A program made the translations under genes and the position numbers. The notes under the pieces were generated by a model, which was not told the DNA's origin, made no database searches, and worked only from the letters and a program-made list of their open reading frames with translations. From contig CANNCO010000003.1 in NCBI GenBank assembly GCA_947503175.1, forward strand, positions 676,568 through 740,567: 64,000 nt of DNA, read 5' to 3'. Positions 1 through 10,576 of this stretch are shown here, piece after piece (the first letter of the stretch is position 1; each line of letters opens with the position of its first letter). Source of the DNA: an uncultured Paracoccaceae bacterium. GTDB taxonomy: Bacteria > Pseudomonadota > Alphaproteobacteria > Rhodobacterales > Rhodobacteraceae.

Positions 1-103
1 AGGGCGCAAGGATGAAGGTCAGCAAAAGCGTCGCGAAGGGCTGGCTCGCCCAGTCAAAGAACATCCATCCCCAGATGCGCCGCCTGTTCGGATGTGCTGC
101 CAT
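1..103 (-). CDS. MFS transporter, UMF1-like (N-terminal fragment)
   Basis: Only the first 34 codons are in the window; the gene runs off the left edge. On the minus strand an ATG at 103 opens a frame reading MAAHPNRRRIWGWMFFDWAS and then a hydrophobic run ending ILAP. The W-G-W-M-F-F-D-W-A-S-Q-P signature is typical of the first transmembrane helix of UMF1/Atg22-like major facilitator permeases. It would be an inner-membrane transporter of unknown substrate. It is divergent from the downstream YggT gene. The family call rests on the N-terminal motif alone. Confidence 0.6.
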   Translation of the reverse strand, partial: MAAHPNRRRIWGWMFFDWASQPFATLLLTFILAP

Positions 104-237
104 CGTTAACCGCCCGTTTGCCTCCGGCCACTAAGCCCGGCCCGGGGCGATGGCGCAATGCACAAATCCCGGTGGCTTGCGTCCCGGCCCCCGGACGCTT
201 ACCTATCCGCGAAGAAATTCAACTGCAGGACGATCCA

Positions 238-531
238 ATGAACGCACTATTCGGTATCCTTGATATGCTTCTGAGTGTGGCGTTCTTCATCATGATCGTC
301 CACATTGTGTTCTCGTGGCTGATCACCTTTCAGGTGCTGAATATGCGCCAGCCGCTGGTCGCCCAGATCTGGGAAGGGCTCAGCCGTTTGCTGGAGCCGA
401 TCTATCAGCCGATCCGCCGCTGGCTGCCCAATACCGGCGGACTGGACCTTGCGCCGCTGGTGGCGTTCCTGATCATTATCGCGCTTCGCGACTTCATTCT
501 GCCCGATCTCTACCGCGCGTTGGTAGTGTAG
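238..531 (+). CDS. YggT family membrane protein
   Basis: The product is 97 residues with two hydrophobic segments, roughly residues 4-30 and 72-95, separated by a loop containing PIYQPIRRWLP. That arrangement is the YggT/YlmG layout of a small integral membrane protein. The frame is open further upstream, but the ATG at 238 has a purine-rich ribosome site (AGGACGA) and gives the normal family length. YggT proteins are linked in the literature to cell division and osmotic stress, but no enzymatic role is established. The neighbours do not add information. Confidence 0.85.
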   Translation: MNALFGILDMLLSVAFFIMIVHIVFSWLITFQVLNMRQPLVAQIWEGLSRLLEPIYQPIRRWLPNTGGLDLAPLVAFLIIIALRDFILPDLYRALVV

Positions 532-610
532 GGCTTTGGTCCTTGTTCACCGATTCTTCATCTGCGATGGTCATCCCAAACGAGCAGTTTGAATAAAATC
601 GTCAGGACCA

Positions 611-2648
611 ATGCCCGAACCGAAAGCTCTGCTTTCCTCTGTCTTCGGATTCGATGCCTTCCGCCCGGGGCAGAAGGACATCGTGGATGCCGTCAACGCA
701 GGCCGTAACACGCTGGCCATCATGCCCACGGGTGGCGGCAAATCCCTGTGCTTTCAACTTCCGGCGCTCTGCCGCGATGGCGTCACGGTCGTGATCTCGC
801 CCCTCATCGCGCTGATGCGCGATCAGGTGCGCGGGCTTCAGGCGGCGGGTGTGGCGGCAGGTGCGCTGACCTCCGGCAATACCGAGGATGAGACGAACGC
901 GGTTCACGCGGCCCTCGATCGGGGCGATCTGAAAATCCTCTACATGGCGCCCGAACGGCTTGCCTCGGGCGGCACCGACCGCTTCCTGCGCCGCATCAAC
1001 ACCACCCTGATCGCGGTGGATGAGGCGCATTGCGTCAGCCAGTGGGGCCACGACTTCCGCCCCGATTATCTGCGGATCGGAACCTTGCGAAAGGCGCTGG
1101 GCGTGCCGCTCGCCGCGTTCACCGCCACCGCTGACGCCGAAACCCGGGCCGAGATCGTCACGCGCCTCTTCGATGGTGAGCCGCCAGAAACTTTCCTGCG
1201 CGGCTTCGACCGGCCCAATATCCACCTTGCCTTTTCGGTGAAGGACGGCCCCCGCCGCCAGATCCTCGAATTCGCTGCCGCGCGCAAAGGTCAGCCCGGC
1301 ATCGTCTATTGCGGCACGCGCGCCAAGACCGAGACCCTTGCCGCCGCACTGTCTGCCGAAGGGCATTCCGCATGCGCCTATCATGGCGGGATGGAACCCG
1401 ATGCCCGCCGAAGCGTCGAGGCGCGGTTTCAGACCGAGGATGGGTTGATCGTGGTGGCCACCGTTGCCTTCGGGATGGGGGTCGACAAGCCCGATATCCG
1501 CTGGGTCGCCCATGCCGATCTGCCCAAATCCATCGAGGCCTATTATCAAGAGATCGGGCGGGCCGGGCGCGATGGCGCGCCCGCCGAGACCCTGACCCTT
1601 TTCGGCCCCGACGACATCCGCCTGCGCAGAGGGCAGATCGACGAGGGTCTTGCCCCGCCGGAACGCAAAAGCGCCGACCATGGCCGTCTGAATGCCCTTC
1701 TGGGTCTGGCCGAGGCGCAGGCCTGCCGCCGGATCACGCTTCTGGGCTATTTCGGCGAAGATGCGAAACCCTGCGGCCATTGCGACCTCTGCGACCGCCC
1801 GCCGGAGCTGTTCGACGGGTCGGTGGCCATTCAAAAGGCCCTGTCTGCGATCCTGCGCACAGGCGAGTATTTCGGCGCGGGTCACCTGATCGACATCCTG
1901 ACCGGCAACGCGACCGACAAGGTCCGGGGGCGCGGCCACGACCAACTGCCGACCTTCGGCGTCGGTCAGGATATCGACCGGCGCACTTGGACCGCGATCT
2001 TCCGGCAGATGATGGGCCACGACCTCGTCCGCCCCGATCCCGAACGCCACGGCGCCTTGCGGATGACCGAGGCCGCCCGTCCGATCCTGCGCGGCGAGGC
2101 CGACATCACCCTTCGCCGCGACACGATGCGCACCGCCGCCCGTCCACAGGCCCGCGCGCTTGTGTCCGACGAGGACGCGCCGCTTCTTGCCGCACTCAAG
2201 GCCCGCCGCCGGGCCCTGGCCGAGGCGCAACGCGTGCCCGCCTATGTCGTCTTCAACGACCGCACCCTGATCGAAATGGCCGAAAAGCGCCCCGAAACGC
2301 TGGACGACATGGCCCGAATCGGTGGCGTCGGTGCGAAAAAGCTGGAACGCTACGGTGCCGCGTTTCTTGAGGTGATCACGGGCGAGGCCCCGACCCCCCG
2401 CGCATCCCTCCCGCAGGAAACTGGCCGGGGGAGAGGCGGGAGATCTCTACGACCGCCTGTTTGAGGTGCAGTCGCAACTGGCCCGCGGCCCCTGCGGCAC
2501 GGAAAAGCCCATGTCCTGTCCCGCATCTCTCTTGGCCAAGGTCGCCTCGCTCCACGCACCCGATCAGGGGGCAATGCGTCGCGTTCTCGGCGAACGGCGC
2601 GACGAAAGGTTCGGCGCGGCCTTCCTTGACGTTCTGTCGGGGGCTTGA
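611..2648 (+). CDS. recQ: ATP-dependent DNA helicase RecQ (C-terminus interrupted by an apparent frameshift)
   Basis: RecQ is a 3'-5' DNA helicase of recombination and replication-fork repair. Walker A (MPTGGGKS, residues 38-45), the DEAH box (about residues 137-140), the helicase motif Q-E-I-G-R-A-G-R-D-G and the zinc-binding cysteines of the RecQ-Ct domain (C-G-H-C-D-L-C) are all present, followed by an HRDC-like segment. The in-frame product stops at 2464 after 617 residues, with a low-complexity tail. Just after the six-C run at 2394-2399, the +1 frame continues without a stop to 2648 and reads RRKLAGGEAGDLYDRLFEVQ and onward, which looks like a native RecQ end. Dropping one C restores a product of about 678 residues. 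This is either a sequencing or assembly error or a recent mutation; the catalytic core is intact either way. Confidence 0.85.
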
Positions 2649-2700
2649 GACAGACGGCGGGTCGGCTAAATCAGAAACATAAGTGAATTTGGGGGCAGGG

Positions 2701-3474
2701 ATGCTTGTCGTGATATCGCCGGCCAAGCGGCTGGACTGGGACGGGGCGAAAGCGCCCGAAACCGAACCTGTCTTTCTGAAAGAGGCGGGAACGCTTGCCG
2801 GCCACGCGCGTCAACTGACGCTGACCAAGCTCAAGGGTCTGATGGACCTGTCTGACGATCTGGCACGTCTCAATCGCGACCGGTTCCGTGCGTTCGAGAA
2901 CGCGCCGGGTCATGATGCCGTTCGTTCCGCCGTCCACGCCTTTGCGGGCGACACCTATATGGGTCTCGAGGCAAAGACGCTGGATGACGACGACCTGCGC
3001 TGGGCGCAGGATCACCTGCGCATTCTCTCGGGCCTCTACGGCGCGCTGCGCCCCCTTGATGCGATCCAACCCTATAGGCTTGAGATGGGCAGCCGTCTTG
3101 CTACCCGCCGTGGCAAGAACCTCTACGATTTCTGGGGTGACAGGATTGCCAAGAAACTTCGGCAGGATGCCGAGGCCGTTGGGACTGACGTGCTTCTGAA
3201 CTGTGCCAGCCAGGAATACTTTGGCGCGGTTCCGCCAAAATCTCTGGGCCTTCGTATCGTGACCCCAGTGTTCCTTGAAATGCGCGCGGGCAAGGCGCGC
3301 ACGGTCAGCTTTTTCGCCAAGAAGGCACGCGGTGCCATGGCCCGCTACGTGATCGAGAACCGTCTGACTGATATCGAGGATGTGAAAGGCTTCGACTTCG
3401 GCGGCTACAGCTTTGACCCCGACCGAAGCGAAGGTGACAGCTGGGCCTTCGTGCGCGGCTATCCGGAAAACTGA
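2701..3474 (+). CDS. yaaA: Peroxide stress protein YaaA (DUF328)
   Basis: The product is 257 residues and begins MLVVISPAKRLDW, the hallmark N-terminus of the YaaA/DUF328 family. It also has the conserved segments L-S-G-L-Y-G-A-L-R-P-L-D and the C-terminal F-D-F-G-G-Y. In Escherichia coli YaaA limits intracellular iron during peroxide stress, and structural work shows a DNA-binding-like fold. The ATG at 2701 follows a GGGGGCAGGG ribosome site and matches the family start; an in-frame GTG 18 bp upstream is less likely. It lies just downstream of recQ on the same strand. Confidence 0.9.
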   Translation: MLVVISPAKRLDWDGAKAPETEPVFLKEAGTLAGHARQLTLTKLKGLMDLSDDLARLNRDRFRAFENAPGHDAVRSAVHAFAGDTYMGLEAKTLDDDDLRWAQDHLRILSGLYGALRPLDAIQPYRLEMGSRLATRRGKNLYDFWGDRIAKKLRQDAEAVGTDVLLNCASQEYFGAVPPKSLGLRIVTPVFLEMRAGKARTVSFFAKKARGAMARYVIENRLTDIEDVKGFDFGGYSFDPDRSEGDSWAFVRGYPEN

Positions 3475-3525
3475 CGCCGTAGCCTTCCCGGCACAAAACG
3501 CTGCGACCGAGGTAAAGCGGACGGG

Positions 3526-5667
3526 CTACTGCGCGGCAACCGGTGCAGCGGCAGCTTGCCCCATCCGCACCTCGTCCAGCCGCGCGATCAGCACCTCCTT
3601 GCGCAACGGCTTGGTCATGTAGTGATCGATCCCGGCGGCAAGGATACTGTCCTCATCCCCTTCCAGAGCATGGGCCGTCATCGCAACGATCGGAATGCGC
3701 GCCCGCCCTGCCCGAAACTCGATCTCGCGGATCGCCCGTGCGGCATCCTTGCCGTCCATGACGGGCATCGAGATATCGGTGAACAGAATGTCGGGCGGAT
3801 CGCCGCCTTCGAAAGCTTGAACGGCCTCTCTTCCGTTTTCGACCATGGTCAGGTCGATATCCTGATCTTTCAGAAGCTTGCGGAACACCAGCTGATTGGT
3901 CTTGTTGTCTTCGGCGGCAAGCACCCGCAACCTGTGGCCCTGATGATCCTGCACCGCGGGTTCGTGCGAAACCGGCAGGCCAAGCACCGTATCCAGCGCC
4001 GAAAGCAACTCCCCACGCAAGATCGGGCGCGCGAGTGTATGAAGGGCCGTGTCCTCTTTTTCCCCATCGGGAGAAAGGCCCAACCCGATCCGGATGGTCC
4101 CGGTATTGATGCCGGAATCGGTGAGTATGACCAGGTCCTCCGGACCGGCCCCCTGAAGCGCGGCGTCACTGGCATTCGCATGGCATTCGGGCCGCAGACC
4201 GAGCGCCATCAGTTGCTTCGACAGGATCGCGCGGCTCGCCGCGTCCGGATCGCACAACAGGACCCGCCGTCCGCTCGTGGGCAGGCTGAAATCCGGCATC
4301 TGGCTTGCGCCGCCTGTCGACATGACAAGCGAAAACCCAAAGACCGACCCCGCGTCGATCTCCGATTCGACCCAGACATCGCCGTCCATCAGCTTCACAA
4401 GCCGCTGTGTAATCGCAAGGCCCAGACCGGTACCGTCGAACTGACGTGTCCTGTCCGACTGGGCCTGATTGAACTCGCCAAAGATATGCGCCCGCATGTC
4501 AGGCTCGATGCCGATGCCCGTATCCTCGACCGTGACATGCAGTCTGTAGGACTCCCCGGAGTTCTGCGAAAGTCCGACGACACGGATCAGCACGTGCCCG
4601 TCCGGCGTGAATTTCACCGCGTTGCCCACAAGGTTCATCAGGATCTGGCGGATCCGGCCCTTGTCGCCCGTGAACCTCGTTGGCAGGAACATATCATAAT
4701 CCACGACAAGGCTCAGGTCCTTCTCGCGCGCCGCCGGTTGCAACAGCGTCACGACCTCGTTGATCGTTTCCTCAAGATCGAAGGGGGCCGGGTTCAACTC
4801 CAGCTTCTGCGCCTCGATCTTCGAGTAATCCAGAACGTCGTTGATGATCACCAAAAGTGCCTCGCCCGAGCTTTTGATCGTGTCGACACACAGGCGCTGT
4901 TCCTCGGACAGCGCGCCCTCGGCCAAGATATCTGCCATGGCAAGGACGCCGTTCATCGGGGTGCGGATCTCGTGGCTCATATTGGCAAGGAAGTTCGACT
5001 TGGCCCGGTTCGCGGCCTCCGCCCTGTGGCGGGCGAATTCAAGCGCGCGCTGGCGCCGCATCGTGGGGGTGATGTTCGACCCCAGAACCACCATGTCGCC
5101 GTCATCGGTGCGCCGCTCGACCATCCGGACAAAGCTGTTGTCCCAGAACCGGATCACCACCGGATCGATCTCGTCGGCATCCCATCGCGATTTCATCCAG
5201 TGCGCCCATTCCGCGGGGCTGCGGTCACCCGGATCGATCAGCCCCTCTTCGGCGGCGATGTCGATCAGATCGGAATGGGAAATGCCGATATCGACGCATT
5301 CCATATCCGCGAAGGGAAGCAGGAATGCCCGATTCGCCGCAATCACCTTGCGGTCGCGATCAAACACCGCGAACCCATCTTCTATCGTCTCGATCGAGGC
5401 CCAGAGCCGCCGTTCGGCCATCACCACATCGCCGCGCGCCTTGCGCAGATTTCGCAGGGCCTCATGCGTGCGGGTCTTGAACTGATTGGCCTCCATCAGG
5501 GCCGCTTCCGCAGCCTCGCGTTTCTCGATCACCTCCGTCGACAGGATCTTGGCCTTTTCCGATATTCGGGAATTGGCCGAAGCAAGCTGGTCACGCTGAT
5601 GCGTCAGCAGGCGTTCCTGGGCAAGGCGCGCCCGCAGGGCTTCGGTGTCAGTGTCGAATTCCAGCAT
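3526..5667 (-). CDS. Soluble PAS hybrid histidine kinase with receiver domain(s)
   Basis: A 713-residue sensor kinase with no transmembrane segment, so probably cytoplasmic. Domain order: an N-terminal coiled coil (about 1-90), a PAS-like sensor (about 90-205, containing D-G-F-A-V-F-D), a HisKA domain with phospho-acceptor His232 in SHEIRTPMNG, a HATPase with N, G1 and G2 boxes (L-V-G-N-A-V-K-F, D-T-G-I-G-I, G-T-G-L-G-L), a weakly conserved receiver-like segment, and a C-terminal receiver with likely phospho-acceptor Asp631 in FTDISMPVMDG and the conserved lysine in MTKPL. No response-regulator gene sits beside it, so the partner and signal cannot be inferred. It is convergent with yaaA. Confidence 0.9.
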   Translation of the reverse strand: MLEFDTDTEALRARLAQERLLTHQRDQLASANSRISEKAKILSTEVIEKREAAEAALMEANQFKTRTHEALRNLRKARGDVVMAERRLWASIETIEDGFAVFDRDRKVIAANRAFLLPFADMECVDIGISHSDLIDIAAEEGLIDPGDRSPAEWAHWMKSRWDADEIDPVVIRFWDNSFVRMVERRTDDGDMVVLGSNITPTMRRQRALEFARHRAEAANRAKSNFLANMSHEIRTPMNGVLAMADILAEGALSEEQRLCVDTIKSSGEALLVIINDVLDYSKIEAQKLELNPAPFDLEETINEVVTLLQPAAREKDLSLVVDYDMFLPTRFTGDKGRIRQILMNLVGNAVKFTPDGHVLIRVVGLSQNSGESYRLHVTVEDTGIGIEPDMRAHIFGEFNQAQSDRTRQFDGTGLGLAITQRLVKLMDGDVWVESEIDAGSVFGFSLVMSTGGASQMPDFSLPTSGRRVLLCDPDAASRAILSKQLMALGLRPECHANASDAALQGAGPEDLVILTDSGINTGTIRIGLGLSPDGEKEDTALHTLARPILRGELLSALDTVLGLPVSHEPAVQDHQGHRLRVLAAEDNKTNQLVFRKLLKDQDIDLTMVENGREAVQAFEGGDPPDILFTDISMPVMDGKDAARAIREIEFRAGRARIPIVAMTAHALEGDEDSILAAGIDHYMTKPLRKEVLIARLDEVRMGQAAAAPVAAQ

Positions 5668-5745
5668 TCCGGGGCGTCCTTGGCAGCGGCAGTGCGGCCA
5701 TCATCGCCCCGGTTGAGTAAAAATGTCATTAACCGCGATTTGGTG

Positions 5746-6927
5746 TCAGTCACCCAACCGCTCGATGGCCAGCGCGATGCCTTGCCCGCCGCCGATACAC
5801 ATGGTGATCAGGGCGCGCGCGCCGCCGATACGCTCCAGCTCGTAAAGCGCCTTCACGCACAGGATCGCGCCGGTCGCACCAACCGGATGACCCAGTGCAA
5901 TAGCGCCGCCATTCGGGTTCACCTTCGCCGGGTCCAGACCCAGCCCCTTGTTCACGGCAAGGGCCTGCGCCGCAAACGCCTCGTTCGATTCGATCACGTC
6001 GAAATCGCTGATCTTCAACCCGGTCCGTTCCAGCAAGGCCTCTACCGCCGGGACCGGGCCAATGCCCATCACCTCGGGCCGCACTCCGGCATGGGCATAG
6101 CCCAGAACCCGGGCGCGTGGTTTCAGCTCCGCGGCCTCCGCCGCTTCGCCCCGCGCCATCACAATTGCCGCCGCACCATCGTTGATGCCGGACGCGTTGC
6201 CTGCGGTCACCGTCCCGTCTTTCTGAAAGACTGTGCGCAACCCCGCCAGCGCCTCGGGCGTCGTGGCCTTGGGATGCTCATCCACCTCGAACGGCATCAC
6301 CTCGCGTTTCACCCGCACCTCGACCGGCACGATCTGATCCTTGAACCGGCCCTCCTCGATGGCCCGCGCCGCACGGTTCTGGCTTTCCAGCGCAAATGCA
6401 TCCTGATCCTCGCGGCTGATGTCGTGCTCGGCGGCCACATTCTCGGCGGTCACGCCCATATGCCCGGTGCCGAACGGACAGTTCAGCGCGCCCAGCATCA
6501 TGTCCTGCGACCCGATATCCCCCATCTTCTGGCCCCAGCGCGCTTGCGGCAGGATATAGGGCGACCGGCTCATGCTTTCGGCACCGCCTGCCAGTCCGAA
6601 ATCCGCATCGCCCAGTTGCAACGCCTGCACGACCGACACCACCGCCTGCGCGCCCGAGCCACACAGCCGGTTCACGTTCATCGCGGGCGTGGTTTCGGGC
6701 ACACCCGCATCCATCGCCGCAACCCGTGACAGGTACATATCCCTGGGTTCGGTGTTGATCACATGGCCGAACGCCACATGGCCGATCTGGCCACCCTCAA
6801 CGCCTGCGCGCTCCAGCGCGGCTTTCGCAGCAACCGCACCCAAGGTGATCGGCGGCGTTGCCGCCAGCGCGCCTCCGAAGGTTCCGATGGCGGTACGTGC
6901 GGCTCCAAGGATGACGATATCGGTCAT
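5746..6927 (-). CDS. Acetyl-CoA C-acetyltransferase (thiolase)
   Basis: The product is 393 residues, normal for a biosynthetic or degradative thiolase, which interconverts two acetyl-CoA with acetoacetyl-CoA. The nucleophilic cysteine lies in NRLCGSGAQAV, the NEAF motif in ESNEAFAAQAL, the catalytic His in ALGHPVGATGA, and the second active-site Cys in MCIGGGQGIA. The start at 6927 (MTDIVILGAART) is the family start; the open frame extends far upstream without homology. It is divergent from kbl. Whether it serves polyhydroxybutyrate synthesis, ketone-body use or beta-oxidation cannot be told, because no phaB or phaC is adjacent. Confidence 0.9.
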   Translation of the reverse strand: MTDIVILGAARTAIGTFGGALAATPPITLGAVAAKAALERAGVEGGQIGHVAFGHVINTEPRDMYLSRVAAMDAGVPETTPAMNVNRLCGSGAQAVVSVVQALQLGDADFGLAGGAESMSRSPYILPQARWGQKMGDIGSQDMMLGALNCPFGTGHMGVTAENVAAEHDISREDQDAFALESQNRAARAIEEGRFKDQIVPVEVRVKREVMPFEVDEHPKATTPEALAGLRTVFQKDGTVTAGNASGINDGAAAIVMARGEAAEAAELKPRARVLGYAHAGVRPEVMGIGPVPAVEALLERTGLKISDFDVIESNEAFAAQALAVNKGLGLDPAKVNPNGGAIALGHPVGATGAILCVKALYELERIGGARALITMCIGGGQGIALAIERLGD

Positions 6928-7084
6928 GGGCGTGGTCCTTTCCGGTTGTCTTTCGCCGCGACTATAGGAACTGTCCGGAACAGCCGCCAGCCGCAGATGG
7001 TTCCGGAAAACGACGACCCTGCGTCGCAAACCTCGTGGTAGACTGGGGCCGACTGCGGCAATGCTGCGGCCACAGGAGGAACCG

Positions 7085-8262
<1,178 letters not shown>

Positions 8263-8266
<4 letters not shown>

Positions 8267-9300
8267 CCAATCAGATGAAAGCCCTTGTGAAGGCAAAACC
8301 CGAACCGGGCCTCTGGATGGAGCACCGCCCGGTCCCCGAAATCGGACCGGATGACGTTCTAATCCGGATCAACAAGACCGGGATCTGCGGCACCGACATT
8401 CATATCTGGAACTGGGACGACTGGGCGGCGAAGACCGTGCCCGTGCCCCTGATCACCGGCCACGAATTCGCGGGCGAGATCGTCGATATGGGCCGTGATG
8501 TCGAAGATCTGATCGTCGGTCAGCGCGTCTCGGGCGAGGGGCACCTGATCGGCAAGACCTCCCGCCAAAGCCGCGCGGGCAAGTTCCACCTTGATCCCGC
8601 AACCCGCGGCATCGGCGTCAACGAACCGGGCGCCTTCGCCGAATACCTGCGCCTGCCCGCCTTCAACGTCGTCCCCCTGCCGGATGTGATCGACGACGAA
8701 ATCGGCGCGATCCTCGACCCCCTCGGAAACGCCGTTCACACCGCGCTCAGCTTTGATCTTGTGGGCGAGGATGTGCTGGTCACCGGCGCCGGTCCCATCG
8801 GCATCATGGCTGCCGCCGTTGCACGCCATGTGGGCGCCCGCCATGTGGTTGTCACCGACCTCAACGACGACCGTCTGGCCCTTGCCGCCCGGGTCGCGGA
8901 CGTGGTGACGGTGAACCCGAAACATCAGGATTTGGCTGGAATAGTGTCTGATCTGAAGATGAAAGAAGGCTTTGACGTAGGTCTTGAAATGTCCGGCTCA
9001 CAGGCCGCGCTCGACCAGATGGTCGAGGCACTGGTGATGGGTGGTCGCATCGCCCTTCTGGGCATTCCACCCGGCAAGTCCCCCGTCGACTGGTCCCGCA
9101 TCGTCTTCAAGGCGATCACGATCAAAGGCGTCTACGGGCGCGAGATTTTCGAGACCTGGTACAAGATGATCGCCATGCTCGAAAACGGGCTCGACGTCCG
9201 CAACGTCATCACGCACCGGTTCAAGGTCGACGACTTCCGCGAAGGGTTCGAGGTGATGCGCGGCGGCTCCAGCGGCAAGGTCGTGCTGGACTGGACTTAG
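8263..9300 (+). CDS. tdh: L-threonine 3-dehydrogenase (structural-zinc cysteines absent)
   Basis: A 345-residue medium-chain dehydrogenase that oxidises L-threonine to 2-amino-3-ketobutyrate with NAD+, feeding Kbl. The catalytic zinc site is visible: Cys in K-T-G-I-C-G-T-D and His-Glu in ITGHEFAGE. The Rossmann motif is [11 protein letters not shown]. In place of the four-cysteine structural-zinc lobe normal for E. coli-type Tdh, residues after GEGHL read [16 protein letters not shown], with no cysteine. Otherwise the fold appears complete and full length. Its TAG stop coincides with one end of an inverted-repeat element. Confidence 0.93.
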
Positions 9301-9402
9301 TGCATTCCTGCTTTGACAGTCATGTATCCTGCGACGGTTTTTGCGCTCGAGCCGAGGGCGAGAGGCAGCGAAAACAGTCTCTGATTCAAGCAGAATGCAC
9401 TA
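9298..9402. repeat. Imperfect inverted-repeat element between convergent tdh and alkB
   Basis: The outer arms are TAGTGCATTCCTGCTTTGA at 9298-9316 and, inverted, TTCAAGCAGAATGCACTA at 9385-9402. They pair with only small interruptions and enclose about 68 bp with weaker internal complementarity. The terminal TAG of the left arm is the tdh stop codon, and the terminal CTA of the right arm is the alkB stop codon. It may be a bidirectional transcription-termination structure or a small REP/MITE-like element. No uridine tract of a classical terminator is present. Confidence 0.55.
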
Positions 9403-10545
9403 GCGGGGCATCGGATTGGCGGCCGTATCGTAAGGCCGCCAGTCACTGATCTCCGGATAGTGCCGCTCCCGCCAATCCGTCACCCGTGGGTTCATCACGT
9501 AACGCCACACGGGCGGCACCATCGCCAGCGTGGTCATCACCGGATACCCCCGCGGCAGTTGCGGGATCTCGTCCACGTTACCGGCTTGCAGTAACGGAAA
9601 CGGTCGCGAGGGCGAGGTGTGATGATCCGAATGCCGTTGCAGATTTATCAGAAGCCAGTTCGACGCCTTCTGCGTCGCGTTCCAGCTATGGCGCGGCTGC
9701 GCATGCTCATACCGGCCCTCGCCCAGATGCTTCCGGGTCAGCCCGTAATGTTCGACGTAGTTCACAAGCTCCAGCTGCCAGATCGCGATGAAACCCTGAA
9801 ACAGGATCAAAGCGACCCCCAGCCACCCGGCCAGCAGATAAGCGATCACCAGAAACACCGCCTGCGCCCCATGATACATCCAGAACGGGTTCAGAAAACT
9901 CCAGGGTGACAGCCCCTTCCGCCCCAGCATCGCCGCCTCCGCCCGCCAGGCAGAACGATAACACCCGGGCAGAACACGCACGAAAAAGCGAAAGAAACCC
10001 TCGCCGAACCGCGCCGTTACAGGATCGCGCGGCGTGCCCACATAACGGTGATGCACCAGAAGATGCTCGCTCCGGAAATGGCCATAAAACACCATCGCCA
10101 AAAGCAGGTCCGCCAGCCGCCGTTCCCCCCGCCCGGGCCGGTGCATCAACTCATGCGCATAGACGATCCCGATCGTTCCCGACACGACACCCATCCCGAA
10201 GAACAGGCCAAACTTCTCCAGGGTCGAAAGGTGGTCCGCAACCGGCATATAGGCCAATAGCGTCAGCAACAGCACAAGCTGGACGAAGGGCCAGACCAAT
10301 GTCACCAGCCGATACCAGAACAGCCCGCTTTCAGGCGTATTAGGGTCTAAATCCGTCAGATCCTTCCCCAGGATCGCATCCAGAAGCGTGAACAACACCC
10401 AGGTAAAGGCGGGGATCAGCAGGATCGCCAACCCACCCGAAACCGCCGCGAACCAGACCACGGGGATCAGCAGAAAGGGCGACCAGAAGGGAAGCGCATG
10501 GCGCAATCCGATCCGGGTGGAAGGCAATGTATCCTGTGCAGTCAT
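9400..10545 (-). CDS. AlkB-type alkane 1-monooxygenase / integral membrane fatty-acid-desaturase-like hydroxylase
   Basis: A 381-residue polytopic membrane protein with the histidine boxes of the non-haem di-iron AlkB/desaturase superfamily: HELMH, HLLVHH and the late LQRHSDHH, plus N-Y-V-E-H-Y-G. Several hydrophobic helices lie in the first 130 residues. AlkB enzymes hydroxylate terminal carbons of medium-chain alkanes with rubredoxin as electron donor. No rubredoxin or rubredoxin reductase gene is adjacent, so the substrate is not certain. The start at 10545 gives MTAQDTLPSTRIGL, normal for the family. Confidence 0.85.
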   Translation of the reverse strand: MTAQDTLPSTRIGLRHALPFWSPFLLIPVVWFAAVSGGLAILLIPAFTWVLFTLLDAILGKDLTDLDPNTPESGLFWYRLVTLVWPFVQLVLLLTLLAYMPVADHLSTLEKFGLFFGMGVVSGTIGIVYAHELMHRPGRGERRLADLLLAMVFYGHFRSEHLLVHHRYVGTPRDPVTARFGEGFFRFFVRVLPGCYRSAWRAEAAMLGRKGLSPWSFLNPFWMYHGAQAVFLVIAYLLAGWLGVALILFQGFIAIWQLELVNYVEHYGLTRKHLGEGRYEHAQPRHSWNATQKASNWLLINLQRHSDHHTSPSRPFPLLQAGNVDEIPQLPRGYPVMTTLAMVPPVWRYVMNPRVTDWRERHYPEISDWRPYDTAANPMPR

Positions 10546-10576
10546 GGCGGCAATCTACCGCGACCTGGCCGTCGGC

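Noticed and set aside
94..237. N-terminal extension of the YggT ORF
   Set aside because: The proline/arginine-rich extension overlaps the divergent MFS gene start and lacks a ribosome site; the ATG at 238 fits the family.
602..2230. A 542-codon open frame antisense to recQ
   Set aside because: It mirrors the recQ codons; the plus-strand frame has all helicase motifs, while this one has none.
3556..6729. A 1057-codon open frame on the plus strand
   Set aside because: It lies antisense to the hybrid kinase and thiolase genes, has a biased composition typical of GC-rich shadow frames, and shows no domain.
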